Source: Planctomycetaceae bacterium (GTDB taxonomy: Bacteria > Planctomycetota > Planctomycetia > Pirellulales > Pirellulaceae). Taken from it: DNA of 32,457 bases. Of the stretch, positions 24,769-32,457 are shown one piece after another. How positions within the stretch are numbered: position 1 is the first letter of the stretch; each line of letters starts with the position of its first letter. A program made the position numbers and the translations under genes. The stretch is from contig SKKK01000512.1 of NCBI GenBank assembly GCA_007121535.1, positions 1 to 32,457 of the forward strand, written 5' to 3'. The notes below the pieces were generated by a model. It did not search any database and was not told where the DNA came from. It saw only the letters and a list, made by a program, of their open reading frames with translations.

Positions 24769-26022
24769 ATGGTGGATGCAGATGTCTTGATCGTCGGCGG
24801 AGGCCTAGCGGGCCTTTGCTGCGCTCGGCGGCTTTGTGGGGCAGGCGTCACGTGCCGCGTGCTTGAGGCTTCGGACGCAGTCGGCGGGCGCGCAAGGACG
24901 GATCGCATGGATGGCTTTCTCTTGGATCGCGGTTTTCAGGTTCTGCTGACGGCCTATCCGGAAGCGCAGCAAATGCTGGACTATGGGGCCTTGGACCTGC
25001 ACCCGTTTGAGCCTGGGGCGCTCGTTCGCCACGGTGGCAAGTTCCAGCGTCTGGTTGATCCGTGGCGGCGCCCGAGGCATCTTCTAGCGACCGCGTTTTC
25101 CTCCGTCGGTACGCTGGGCGACAAGCTGCGGATCGCAGGCCTGCGGCGGCGCGTGGGCCGGTTCACGCTGGAAGAACTGTACGAGCGGCCGGAGCAGACC
25201 ACAGCCGAACGACTTCGAGACGAAGGTTTCTCGACCAGAATCATCGAGCGATTTTTCCGGCCGTTTCTCGGCGGCGTGTTCCTCGATCGTGATTTGGAGA
25301 CCTCCAGCCGGCTATTCGCGTTTGTGTTTCGCATGTTCGCCAGCGGTGACGCGGTCCTGCCGTCCCAGGGCATGGGTGCCATGGCCCGGCAACTGGCCGA
25401 GCGATTGCCGCCGGGAACGGTCTGCACCAACTCAGCCGTGGCGCGGTTGGAAGAGCACGGCGTACATCTGGCCGATGGCCGTCAACTCAGCGGCAAAGCG
25501 GTCGTCGTCGCCACAGAAAGCCCGGCCGCCGCGAACTTGCTCGGTGAGCCACAACCACCTGCGGGGCGAAGCGTCACGTGTCTGTATTTTGCGGCCGAAC
25601 GGCCTCCGTTGGACGAACCGATTCTCGTGCTCAACGGAGAAGGGCTGGGAGTCGTCAACAACCTCTGTGTGCCGAGCCTGGTGAGTTCCACGTACGCACC
25701 GCCCGGAGCGGCCTTGGTCTCGGCGACGGTGCTGGGCATCCCTGCGATCGATGATCATCACTTGGAATCCTCCGTCCTTCAGCAATTGCAGGAGTGGTTT
25801 GGCAACCAAGTTCAAACGTGGCGGCACTTGCGGACGTATCGCATACCGTTCGCCCTGCCTGCCCAATCCCCCCCGGCACTTTCGCCAGTGGCAAAATCCC
25901 CCAGAAAACGTGACGGGATTTGGCTCTGTGGCGATTATTTGGACACCGCGTCCATCCAGGGAGCTATGGTTTCCGGACGGCGAGCAGCGGAGGAGATCCT
26001 GTCCACCCAAGCGGTAGAGTAG
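24769..26022 (+). CDS. FAD-dependent oxidoreductase, phytoene-desaturase / protoporphyrinogen-oxidase-like
   Basis: The 417-residue flavoprotein begins MVDADVLIVGGGLAGL, with GGGLAG at residues 10-15, Glu at the end of strand 2 (RVLEASDAVGGRART) and the conserved DRGFQVLLTAYPEA segment seen in plant and cyanobacterial desaturase-like amine oxidases. The C-terminal FAD block is GIWLCGDYLDTASIQGAMVSG. I chose the ATG at 24769: GGGAG lies 8 nt before it and the Rossmann strand follows. The frame is open far upstream; a TTG at 24574 behind AAAAAGGAG is notable but would add 65 residues of non-family sequence. Substrate unknown. It diverges from the renalase-like gene, and the two may share regulation. 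Confidence 0.83.
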   Translation: MVDADVLIVGGGLAGLCCARRLCGAGVTCRVLEASDAVGGRARTDRMDGFLLDRGFQVLLTAYPEAQQMLDYGALDLHPFEPGALVRHGGKFQRLVDPWRRPRHLLATAFSSVGTLGDKLRIAGLRRRVGRFTLEELYERPEQTTAERLRDEGFSTRIIERFFRPFLGGVFLDRDLETSSRLFAFVFRMFASGDAVLPSQGMGAMARQLAERLPPGTVCTNSAVARLEEHGVHLADGRQLSGKAVVVATESPAAANLLGEPQPPAGRSVTCLYFAAERPPLDEPILVLNGEGLGVVNNLCVPSLVSSTYAPPGAALVSATVLGIPAIDDHHLESSVLQQLQEWFGNQVQTWRHLRTYRIPFALPAQSPPALSPVAKSPRKRDGIWLCGDYLDTASIQGAMVSGRRAAEEILSTQAVE

Positions 26023-26183
26023 ATCACGATTGATTTCAACTGGATGATCGAGGCGAACCAGCCTAAACGGAGTTCGGCGTGACAAGTATCAAGATTCCGC
26101 GTCCCGTCCAAGGCGCGGTGCGAAGCCAGTTCTCTTTCCTCGTAAAGTGATGAGATCGAATTCCTTCGCCAGCTCGAACGTGG

Positions 26184-26382
26184 CCCGTCCCACGGCGCAG
26201 CCCAGTCGTCGTAGTACGGATGGATCTGAAACCCGTCAAAGCCCGCGATCGGTGTTTCCGTCCACTGCCACACGTTGCGCGTCCAGGCTGTAGGTGGCGT
26301 GGAAACACTGTCGAATCTGCTCGCGCTTCTCTGTTGCCTGTCCTTGGTTCAAAATTGTGGTTCTGGTGTTTCTCAAATCCAT
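26184..26382 (-). pseudogene. Remnant of ovoA-type 5-histidylcysteine sulfoxide synthase, middle deleted
   Basis: A frame with AGAGAGG upstream starts at ATG 26382 and reads NTRTTILNQGQATEKREQIR then CFHATYSLDA, which fits the N-terminus of OvoA. At about 26278 the sense jumps, in a different frame, to NVWQWTETPIAGFDGF and then IHPYYDDWAAPWDG, the formylglycine-enzyme-like core block of the same family. In OvoA these two blocks are separated by several hundred residues. Downstream of 26184 the sequence decays. So this is a short pseudogene left by an internal deletion. The family makes the sulfoxide precursor of ovothiol A from histidine and cysteine using non-heme iron; nothing active can be made here. 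Confidence 0.7.
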
Positions 26383-26392
26383 AGAACCCTCT

Positions 26393-28648
26393 CTATTCCA
26401 ATTCAAGCCGGAATTCTGCCACTCCCACCGTGACGATACCGAGATAGCCATCGACGGTCACGCGGTCGCCGTCTTGAAGCAGATCAAGGGCGTTCGGCAC
26501 GCCGTTCACACAGGGTATACCCAACTCGCGGGCGATGATGGCACCGTGGATGAGCATCCCGCCTCGGCGTTCGACCACGGCCGCCGCCAGCGGGACCAAA
26601 TGCGTCATCATCGGTTGAATCGCGTCGCAGACGAGCACTTCGCCGGCGTGAAAGCTGCCCAGGTCTTCCGGGCCGCGGATCATCCGCACGCTGCCTGACG
26701 CCAGTCCGTGGGCTGCCGGCTGTCCCACCAATTGCCGTGGCGTCTCGCCGGACGCCCGTGGTGACAATGGTGCGGGGTGTGGCAGGGCAGCGGGCAGGAG
26801 CAAAGGTGCGTCGGCAGGGTTTCGAAGCGCCGCGCAGATCATCGGCACCGCGTCCGCGCGGACTTCCGCGTCCGGGTTCAATCTCTCTGCGACTTTCAAA
26901 CGGGCGCCGGCAACTTGCAAGGCTCGCAGAAGCTGACTTTCCACGCGGGCCAGCAGTAGGTTATCGTCGTCGCGAAGTTGCCAACTCAGTCGAGCCAGTC
27001 GCAGCACTTCCCGCGCCTCGTCATGTCGCGCTGCTCCCACGGCGTCGAGCAAACGCTGTTCGAGTTCCTGAGTCGCGGGCTCCTCACGGCTTTCAACGCT
27101 CGCAGCCGACGAGTTTGTCTGGGACGCCAACTCCAGGATGTTTCGCAGCAAAGGCGCTGGGTTGTCGATCAGGCGGAGACCGCCAAAGGCCACATCCATG
27201 AACTGACGCAGCAGTGTCTGAAACGCTTCCAGGAACTGGCAGCCTCCGCCGAGGGCGGAAAGTTGACTCGCCCAGGCCTCCCACTCGAAGACGCTCGCAG
27301 CCGACGATGCGTGCGCCGCTTGCTGGAGAGTTCGCTGCAGTTCCGGAAACTCCTGCACCTGCTGCGCCAGGACTTGCAGCAAACGATTCCGTTGCGAGGC
27401 CAGCATGTCTTCGCCCCGCAGCAGGCCCACAAACTCGTAGGGATCCTGCGGATGCACGGCGTCGTTGAAGTACATTCCCAGGTAGCGCACGCCGTGGGCA
27501 AAAGGGATGAATTCATCCCAGTAGATCCTTTTCCAGCGTTCGAGAAGGGCCTGTCGGGACTGGATGCAGTCCGCCAGTTCCGCGTCGTCGATGTCTTCCA
27601 ATGACTCGGCAGCCAGGCGGTCGCCTAGCGCGCAAAGTTCGGGAATCAACTGCTCGGCCACGCGCTGGCAGAGTTGCTGGAGCCGTTGCTTGTCGGGCCG
27701 CAAGGTCAGATACCAGGGACGCTTGTCGTTCGGATCGTGCCGAACGCTGGTGATCGGCCGGGCTTGCAGAACCGTCAGGCAGCTACCGCGACCTGTCCAC
27801 TCCACGTCAGGGCACCAGCCCAATTCGCTTTCCACCTGATCGAGCAGCAGTAACAGCGACTCCAAGTCCTGCGGCTGTAGCAGCGGCTCGTTCTGCGCGG
27901 GGCCCTCACGTCGACCCGGCCGAAACGTGACGACTTGACGCGCCGCGCGGTGAATCAGCCAGTGGTCCGGGTCCACGCTCCCGTCGACCAGACCGGAGCA
28001 GGGTCCGGGAACCGCTTCAATCACGGCGTGCTCGTTCTGGTCCTTCCGGGGATCACGGCCGAAAGCGACGCCGGAGCGGTCTTCGGTTCGCATTTCCTGG
28101 ATCAACACGGCCATCCGGCTCCGGAGCGGATTGAGGGCCAATTCCTGGCGGTACAGCAGCGCCGCATCCGACCACAAGGACGCCCACACCAGGCGAACCG
28201 ATTCCAAAACGGCTTCTTCGCCGACGACGAACAGAAACGACTCGTGCAGCCCCGCAAAGGACCGCTGGGCCGAGTCTTCTCCAGGAGCCGAGGAACGTAC
28301 TGCCAAAGGTGTACCGCTTCCCAAGGTCCGAACCGTTCGGCAGATCGACTGGACCACGGCAAGCGGCAATCTCGCCGCGGAAAACCGGTTGCGAATCCGC
28401 AAAGCGGCGTCCCAGACCTCTTCCCAGCGCAGTTCCTCAAAAGGCTTCCGGCCGAGTTCCATCTGAATGACGCGCTGCAATTGCGACTCCCGGAGGAACT
28501 GTTCGTAGGCCGCCACGGTAACGCAGAATCCGGGCGCGATCCGGAAGCCCGCTTGCTGCAGCCGCGCCAGTTGGGCCGCCTTGCCTCCGATTCGCTGGTC
28601 GTCGCACGAGGCGGCAGCGAGCGGGATCACCCACGGATCGGAGTCCAT
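26393..28648 (-). CDS. Rifampin-phosphotransferase-like ATP-grasp / phosphohistidine enzyme (PPDK_N plus PEP-utilising domains)
   Basis: The 751-residue protein has an N-terminal ATP-grasp of the pyruvate phosphate dikinase type: GGK with Lys23, RSSAPGED with Arg118, metal-binding Glu283 in DVEWTG, and LQARPIT with Gln295/Arg297. A helical middle part (about 330-620) follows. A swivelling phosphohistidine domain has the catalytic His701 in GGMLIHGAIIARE. The C-terminal TIM barrel of true PEP synthase is absent, so the order matches rifampin phosphotransferase (about 860 residues), with a shorter middle. Expected chemistry: ATP gives AMP and Pi, and a phosphate goes through His701 to an unknown substrate bound by the middle domain. 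The start overlaps the PNPOx-like gene by 22 nt, showing tight coupling. Confidence 0.85.
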   Translation of the reverse strand: MDSDPWVIPLAAASCDDQRIGGKAAQLARLQQAGFRIAPGFCVTVAAYEQFLRESQLQRVIQMELGRKPFEELRWEEVWDAALRIRNRFSAARLPLAVVQSICRTVRTLGSGTPLAVRSSAPGEDSAQRSFAGLHESFLFVVGEEAVLESVRLVWASLWSDAALLYRQELALNPLRSRMAVLIQEMRTEDRSGVAFGRDPRKDQNEHAVIEAVPGPCSGLVDGSVDPDHWLIHRAARQVVTFRPGRREGPAQNEPLLQPQDLESLLLLLDQVESELGWCPDVEWTGRGSCLTVLQARPITSVRHDPNDKRPWYLTLRPDKQRLQQLCQRVAEQLIPELCALGDRLAAESLEDIDDAELADCIQSRQALLERWKRIYWDEFIPFAHGVRYLGMYFNDAVHPQDPYEFVGLLRGEDMLASQRNRLLQVLAQQVQEFPELQRTLQQAAHASSAASVFEWEAWASQLSALGGGCQFLEAFQTLLRQFMDVAFGGLRLIDNPAPLLRNILELASQTNSSAASVESREEPATQELEQRLLDAVGAARHDEAREVLRLARLSWQLRDDDNLLLARVESQLLRALQVAGARLKVAERLNPDAEVRADAVPMICAALRNPADAPLLLPAALPHPAPLSPRASGETPRQLVGQPAAHGLASGSVRMIRGPEDLGSFHAGEVLVCDAIQPMMTHLVPLAAAVVERRGGMLIHGAIIARELGIPCVNGVPNALDLLQDGDRVTVDGYLGIVTVGVAEFRLELE

Positions 28649-29142
28649 TGCCGAACCTCCTGAAAACGGGTGACGTGCAAGTACCGGATGATGTCCACGC
28701 GGAACAACGCGGTCGTGGGTGACCTGACGAATAGCTCCAACTGGGGATGACGACCGATAAGTAAGTTTGTCTCGTGCTCAAACTCGGCACCCGGCGAAAC
28801 CTGCCTGGCTCGACCGGTGGCCGTGATGGCTTCGATTTGCATCATGTCTTCGCTCGAGCGCGAGCGGCTGTCGATGACCAGCGCGACGCGTTCACAGTCG
28901 CAGAGCAGTCGATACTTGCGCGTGGTGATCGGCGTAGCGAAGACTGCCGAGCGCAGATCCTCGGTCACAGCCAGTGCCACCAGTGACCCATACGGTTGCC
29001 CTCCGCCTTGCGTGCAGAGCACCGCGTAGGGCTGTTCCTGCACCAGGTGCGCGACCAGATTGCGCAACGCATCGTCCTCGTTGGTATCGCCCAGGGACGG
29101 TTGCCGGGACGCTGCCGATTCAAGCAAGGGCTCATCTGTCAT
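28627..29142 (-). CDS. PNPOx-like FMN-binding split-barrel protein
   Basis: The 171-residue protein fits the pyridoxamine 5'-phosphate oxidase-like flavin split barrel. The strands run through YAVLCTQGGGQPYGSLVALA, FATPITTRKYRLL and CERVALVIDSRS, with an Arg/Lys-rich cofactor-binding segment at about 74-78. Such small proteins bind FMN, F420 or heme and reduce or sense small molecules; this one is not clearly PdxH. The ATG at 29142 is chosen because the fold starts soon after it and CAGGG precedes it; the longer in-frame extension is Cys- and Arg-rich shadow sequence. Its last 22 nt overlap the start of the phosphotransferase-like gene, so the two form a two-gene operon. Confidence 0.78.
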   Translation of the reverse strand: MTDEPLLESAASRQPSLGDTNEDDALRNLVAHLVQEQPYAVLCTQGGGQPYGSLVALAVTEDLRSAVFATPITTRKYRLLCDCERVALVIDSRSRSSEDMMQIEAITATGRARQVSPGAEFEHETNLLIGRHPQLELFVRSPTTALFRVDIIRYLHVTRFQEVRQWTPIRG

Positions 29143-29341
29143 GTCGTGTACCCTGGTCCAACTGCTGATACTGCGGCCACTTTCTTGTGTACGGGATCGC
29201 CGGCGCTGCGTCAAGGCATCCACTTCGCAAGTGTGCGTTACATGAGCAGCGAGAACACGGCTCGCAAACGGCGGGTGCGCGGTTACGTGGCAAAATACAG
29301 TGAACAGCAGCCGGCGGCGGAAGCAAGATGACATAGCTTCT

Positions 29342-29629
29342 ATGGATGTTGGAGATCGAGCCCCCGATTTCACTTTGCGATCGCTGACCGGTGCGCAGCT
29401 TACGCTGGCCGAGTTTCGGGGAAAGCAGGCGGTGGTATTGTTTTTCTACCCCACCGGATTCATGCTGTTCAACGATCGGACGTATCCCAACTTCATCCGC
29501 TTGCTGCAGATGCTGGAGGTTCCGGCGCGAATGAGCGACATGAGCTTCAGTTTTTGCAGGCGATTGTCATCCCGGATCAGCGTTACGATCGCACCGCCGC
29601 GGCTTGCCCGAAAACGCGGGTGTGCTTGA
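29342..29629 (+). pseudogene. Chimeric fragment: AhpC/TSA peroxiredoxin start joined to COG2907 flavoprotein piece
   Basis: From ATG 29342, residues 1-34 (MDVGDRAPDFTLRSLTGAQL then LTLAEFRGK and VVLFFYP) are the N-terminus of a peroxiredoxin. At about 29446-29450, without a frame change, the text becomes TGFMLFNDRTYPNFIRLLQ and MSDMSFSF, which is an internal block of COG2907 amine-oxidase-like proteins (usually DTGFIVFN...TYPNF...MSFS). The peroxiredoxin's catalytic Cys is missing, as is the FAD-binding start of COG2907. After about 29560 the reading loses meaning. It looks like an illegitimate join of two genes. No ribosome binding site precedes the ATG. Confidence 0.68.
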
Positions 29630-29776
29630 CAGTGCCTGCGGTCCATGTCAGGCTACAGGAAACCTGACTTGGATGACTGAGCGGCCGCGGCTGAATGCCG
29701 AGGGCGTCGTGTTTATGGCCATGCGCGGCAAGGCCGACAAGATTCAGTCAGCGAACGGCCGACCAGGAGAAGATCG

Positions 29777-31147
29777 ATGACCAGAACCAGCCATGCGGCG
29801 ACGAAAGTTCCGCTTTCCGTGATCGTGCTGCTGTTATGTTTGCCAGCCGTGCTGCTCGGCCAGACGCAAGAGCATTGGCCGCAATTCCGCGGGCCGGGCG
29901 CTCGAGGCGTTGCAAGCGGCCAAAACCTGCCCGACCGTTGGTCCGCCACCGAGAATATCGCCTGGAAGACCGATCTGCCAGGCCGCGGGTGGTCGTCGCC
30001 GATCGTCTGGGGACAACAGGTCTTCTTGACGACGGCGGTCAACCGCGGAGAACTGGAACAACCGATCAAAGGACTGTACTTCGGCGGTAACCGGCCGAAG
30101 CCGCCGGATGTGCAACTGGAGTATCAGGTGATCTGCCTGGATCTCGAATCCGGCGAAATGCTTTGGCAGCAGACCGTCGAGGAGGGTTCGCCGGACAGCC
30201 CCATCCACGTGAAGAACAGCTACGCTTCGGAAACGCCGGTGACGGACGGCCAGCGGGTCTACGCTTACTTCGGCAACCTGGGCTTGTATTGTTTCGACCT
30301 GGAAGGTCGTCCGGTATGGTCCAAAAGGTTCGAACCAAAAACAACTCGGTTCGGCTGGGGCACGGCGGCGTCGCCGGTGCTGCACGGCGACCACTTGTAC
30401 ATCGTTAACGACAACGAACAGCAATCGTATCTATTGTGCTTGGACAAACGTACGGGCCAGCAGGTGTGGCGCGTCGATCGCGACGAAGGCAGCAACTGGT
30501 CCACGCCGCTGATTTGGCAAAACGATCACCGGACGGAAATCGTGACGGCTGGCACCGACAAGGTCCGGTCCTACGACCTGGAGGGCAACTTGCTGTGGTG
30601 GTTCACGGGGATGTCGGTGATCACCATCGCCACGCCGTATGCGGACAACGGCCTGTTGTACGTCAGTTCCGGCTATGTGCTCGACGGCCGGCGCCCGCTG
30701 TACGCGATTCGAGCCGGGGCGTCCGGCGACATCTCGTTGGAACCCGGCCAGACCAGCAATCCGTTCATCGCCTGGTGCCAACCGATGGCTGCGCCCTACA
30801 ACCCGACGACGCTGCTGTACGACGATCAAGTCTATGTGCTGTACGACCGCAGCATGTTCGCCAGCTTTCGAGCGTTGACGGGCGAGGTGGTATTCGGACG
30901 CCATCGCATCCCGCAGGGGCACCACTTCACCGCATCGCCCTGGGCCTACGACGGCAAGGTGTTCTGCTTGAACGAGGATGGCGCGACGTTCGTCTTCCGA
31001 GCGGGCGACGAATTCGAGTTGCTGCATACCAACGAGCTGGCCGAAGACGATATGGGCATGGCGACGCCGGCGATCGCCGGAGACCGGCTGTTGCTACGCA
31101 CCTCGGCTCGGTTGTACTGCATCCGCCAAGCAACGCTTGGTCAATGA
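29777..31147 (+). CDS. Secreted PQQ-type beta-propeller protein
   Basis: The 456-residue protein has a signal peptide (basic start, then LSVIVLLLCLPAVLLG, cleavage near residue 28) followed by WPQFRGPGARGV, the hallmark opening of planctomycete PQQ-binding-like propellers. Repeated blades show the pattern YQVICLDLESGEMLWQ, YLLCLDKRTGQQVWRV and GLYCFDLEGRPVWSK. These proteins are exported; most have no proven enzyme activity and may be scaffolds or dehydrogenase relatives. The ATG at 29777 has AGGAGAAG directly upstream. The gene is intact, in contrast to the debris on both sides. Confidence 0.88.
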   Translation: MTRTSHAATKVPLSVIVLLLCLPAVLLGQTQEHWPQFRGPGARGVASGQNLPDRWSATENIAWKTDLPGRGWSSPIVWGQQVFLTTAVNRGELEQPIKGLYFGGNRPKPPDVQLEYQVICLDLESGEMLWQQTVEEGSPDSPIHVKNSYASETPVTDGQRVYAYFGNLGLYCFDLEGRPVWSKRFEPKTTRFGWGTAASPVLHGDHLYIVNDNEQQSYLLCLDKRTGQQVWRVDRDEGSNWSTPLIWQNDHRTEIVTAGTDKVRSYDLEGNLLWWFTGMSVITIATPYADNGLLYVSSGYVLDGRRPLYAIRAGASGDISLEPGQTSNPFIAWCQPMAAPYNPTTLLYDDQVYVLYDRSMFASFRALTGEVVFGRHRIPQGHHFTASPWAYDGKVFCLNEDGATFVFRAGDEFELLHTNELAEDDMGMATPAIAGDRLLLRTSARLYCIRQATLGQ

Positions 31148-31314
31148 GCGGCAGGGCGTTTTCGATGCCGGACGGGAACAGATAGACCGCGTACCTGTGT
31201 CATCACTCGCGCTTCGTGAACGTCACGAGTCAGGGGTTGTTCGCAGAAGCAGTGCAGGCCCTCCTTCATAGTGCGAACGCACGCTGAAACATGGGTATGG
31301 TCAGGCGTGCTCCT
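31141..31314 (-). pseudogene. Gfo/Idh/MocA-type oxidoreductase fragment
   Basis: The minus strand reads STPDHTHVSACVRTMKEGLH then CFCEQPLTRDVHEARVMTQ, the conserved block of the NAD(P)-binding domain with the E-x-P-L motif (usually EKPL; here EQPL). A stop codon lies two codons upstream and the frame loses family sense after about 31195, so only about 40 codons of the gene survive. The end overlaps the 3' end of the propeller gene on the other strand. Confidence 0.68.
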
Positions 31315-31370
31315 TCAACAAGGGAAGAAAAAACGCGAACCCTGCTTTGTCAAATCCGTCCAGCGGGGTT

Positions 31371-31742
31371 TCAGGGACACACGACAACTTGAAGCGGTTG
31401 ACGTAGGATGGAGGCCACCGGATGTTCGAGTGACGCTGGAGCCCGATCGGTGAGAATCTCTATCGACAGATCCTGAAACCGTTCCATGTAGTTCTTAGCC
31501 CTTTGCTGGTTGCCCTCCAAGGCATGGACTCGCACCAAGCCGTAGAACGCCGGCTTCAGATCAGGTTCCAGCCGGACGGCTATTTCAAAATTCTTCCGCG
31601 CCTGTTCATAATTCCCCAATTGGTAGTGAATTTGGCCAAGCATGCTGCGCGCCTCGACAAGCGCGTGCGGGCGGCGGTACACGGAACGTGATCCGCCGCG
31701 TCCGCATGAGCGCTCAGGAAGCGCTGCTGCGGGCGAGCCCAC
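31371..31742 (-). pseudogene. Tetratricopeptide-repeat gene fragment
   Basis: Codons in the middle of this frame give two good TPR units: ARSMLGQIHYQLGNYEQARK with FEIAVRLEPD, and LKPAFYGLVRVHALEGNQQR. The N-terminal part is Arg/Ser-rich and unlike any domain, with no plausible start, so this seems to be the 3' tail of a larger TPR gene whose front was lost or lies in a different frame upstream. The stop at 31371 may be genuine. It is not closely similar to the TPR region of the large lipoprotein at 18586-22086. Confidence 0.5.
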
Positions 31743-31862
31743 CTCGCAGTTGCCGGAGAGGAGGTTTTCGTGCGGCCGAAACCACAGGCGAAGAACAATT
31801 TGCGAACGTGATTCTCGTTCAGGTCGCGGACGTGGCGGGCCGTTAAGTGGTCCCCGAAAAAG

Positions 31863-32457
31863 TTACCTCTTTCCCATGCAGACGATGTGGCCGTCCTTCG
31901 TGGCGATGAGCAACCGTCCCTTCGCGGCAATCAACCCGTCAAAAACCGGGGGAGACGTTAGTGGGTAGGCTGCCAGTTCGTTGCCGCTCTCGACCGAAAT
32001 CGCCTTGAGCATCCCTCCCATCCGCCCTTCCAGCGCCGCCAGGGGATCGTCCATAGGAACGACGTCCGGGGTGCCGGCCAGAAAAAGCACATTACCGGCA
32101 AGAACCATGGCCTCCACGCGCAGGTCCACCCATGACGTCCACAAGGCGGGTCGAGCGCGGGAGAACCCGGGTCCCTTGTCGTGCGCCGCATCGCCGAAAA
32201 GGTTGACCTCCGGCCGTTCACTCGACGGATACTCGACCTCCCACAACAGGGGCTTCGGATCTCCTTCCCCGCGGTAGAAGAGCGGCTCGTTGTCGTTGTC
32301 ATCGGCGAACAACAGGTATCCGTTGCCGGGGAATTGCATGGGACTGTGCAAGTTGCGGGTGGTGTAGTGCTTGACCGTGTACGTGCATCGCTCGTCAAAC
32401 ACCAATAGCTGGCCGCTCTTGGGCGCCTGGACGGCAAGGTGGTAGCCCGGCCAGATA
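31863..32457 (-). CDS. PQQ-type beta-propeller protein, C-terminal part (5' end beyond the window)
   Basis: The frame is open to the window edge; 197 codons are visible before the stop at 31863. The text contains HLAVQAPKSGQLLVFDERC, then HSPMQFPGNGYLLFADDNDN, WVDLRVEAMVLAGNVLFLAGTPD and, near the end, LTSPPVFDGLIAAKGRLLIA with DGHIVCMGKR, all typical of large planctomycete PQQ-binding-like propeller proteins. It probably belongs to a protein of more than 500 residues, likely exported. The end is complete. Confidence 0.8.
   Translation of the reverse strand, partial: IWPGYHLAVQAPKSGQLLVFDERCTYTVKHYTTRNLHSPMQFPGNGYLLFADDNDNEPLFYRGEGDPKPLLWEVEYPSSERPEVNLFGDAAHDKGPGFSRARPALWTSWVDLRVEAMVLAGNVLFLAGTPDVVPMDDPLAALEGRMGGMLKAISVESGNELAAYPLTSPPVFDGLIAAKGRLLIATKDGHIVCMGKR

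Noticed and set aside
29674-29780. 35-codon plus-strand frame whose TGA overlaps the ATG of the propeller gene
   Set aside because: The overlap looks like a coupled leader, but the frame has no ribosome binding site, no recognisable text and lies in the debris zone.

Overview
The window looks like a chromosomal piece from a member of the Planctomycetota, probably in or near the Pirellulales. This is inferred from gene content and GC-rich codon use, not from a marker gene. The signs are a hydrazine-synthase-alpha-like PD40/cytochrome c protein, a large TPR/FG-GAP/UnbV lipoprotein, PQQ-type beta-propeller proteins, a TIGR03067 remnant, a COG2907 remnant and several families of dispersed inverted repeats. 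Almost everything from 171 to 22086 lies on the minus strand. I saw no rRNA, tRNA, CRISPR array, intact transposase or phage gene.

Region 1 (1-7323) starts with a 56-bp tandem repeat and then carries, read in transcription order (high to low coordinates): a DUF374-type acyltransferase, an OleD-like NAD(P)-dependent reductase, a ketoacyl-ACP synthase, an acyl carrier protein, two CrtI/CrtISO-type flavoenzymes and a FabZ-like dehydratase. Together these give a condensing enzyme, a carrier, a reductase, a dehydratase, two redox flavoenzymes and an acyltransferase. That is enough to suggest a dedicated acyl or polyene lipid pathway, and it is the strongest candidate for an undescribed system here. 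The product is unknown.

Region 2 (7385-12768) is diaminopimelate epimerase (dapF) behind a very large AsmA-like membrane-anchored protein and an ArnT/PMT-type glycosyltransferase. The last two overlap by 4 nt, so this looks like a cell-envelope operon.

Region 3 (12797-17577) holds a REPIN-like palindrome, the 1026-residue HzsA-like di-heme protein, a minus-strand intrinsic terminator, a second long inverted repeat and a frameshifted WD40/TIGR03067 pseudogene.

Region 4 (17578-22086) is a two-gene unit: a nitrilase-superfamily hydrolase and the 1166-residue TPR/FG-GAP/UnbV lipoprotein, 6 bp apart.

Region 5 (22306-31742) mixes intact genes with gene debris. The intact genes are a renalase-like and a desaturase-like flavoprotein transcribed divergently around a nested palindrome, a rifampin-phosphotransferase-like ATP-grasp/phosphohistidine protein coupled to a PNPOx-like flavoprotein, and a secreted PQQ-type propeller protein. 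Between them are broken pieces: a frameshifted unknown gene, a 3'-truncated unknown gene, an OvoA remnant with its middle missing, an AhpC/COG2907 chimera, a Gfo/Idh fragment and a TPR fragment. The window ends in a second PQQ-type propeller gene whose 5' part lies beyond the edge.
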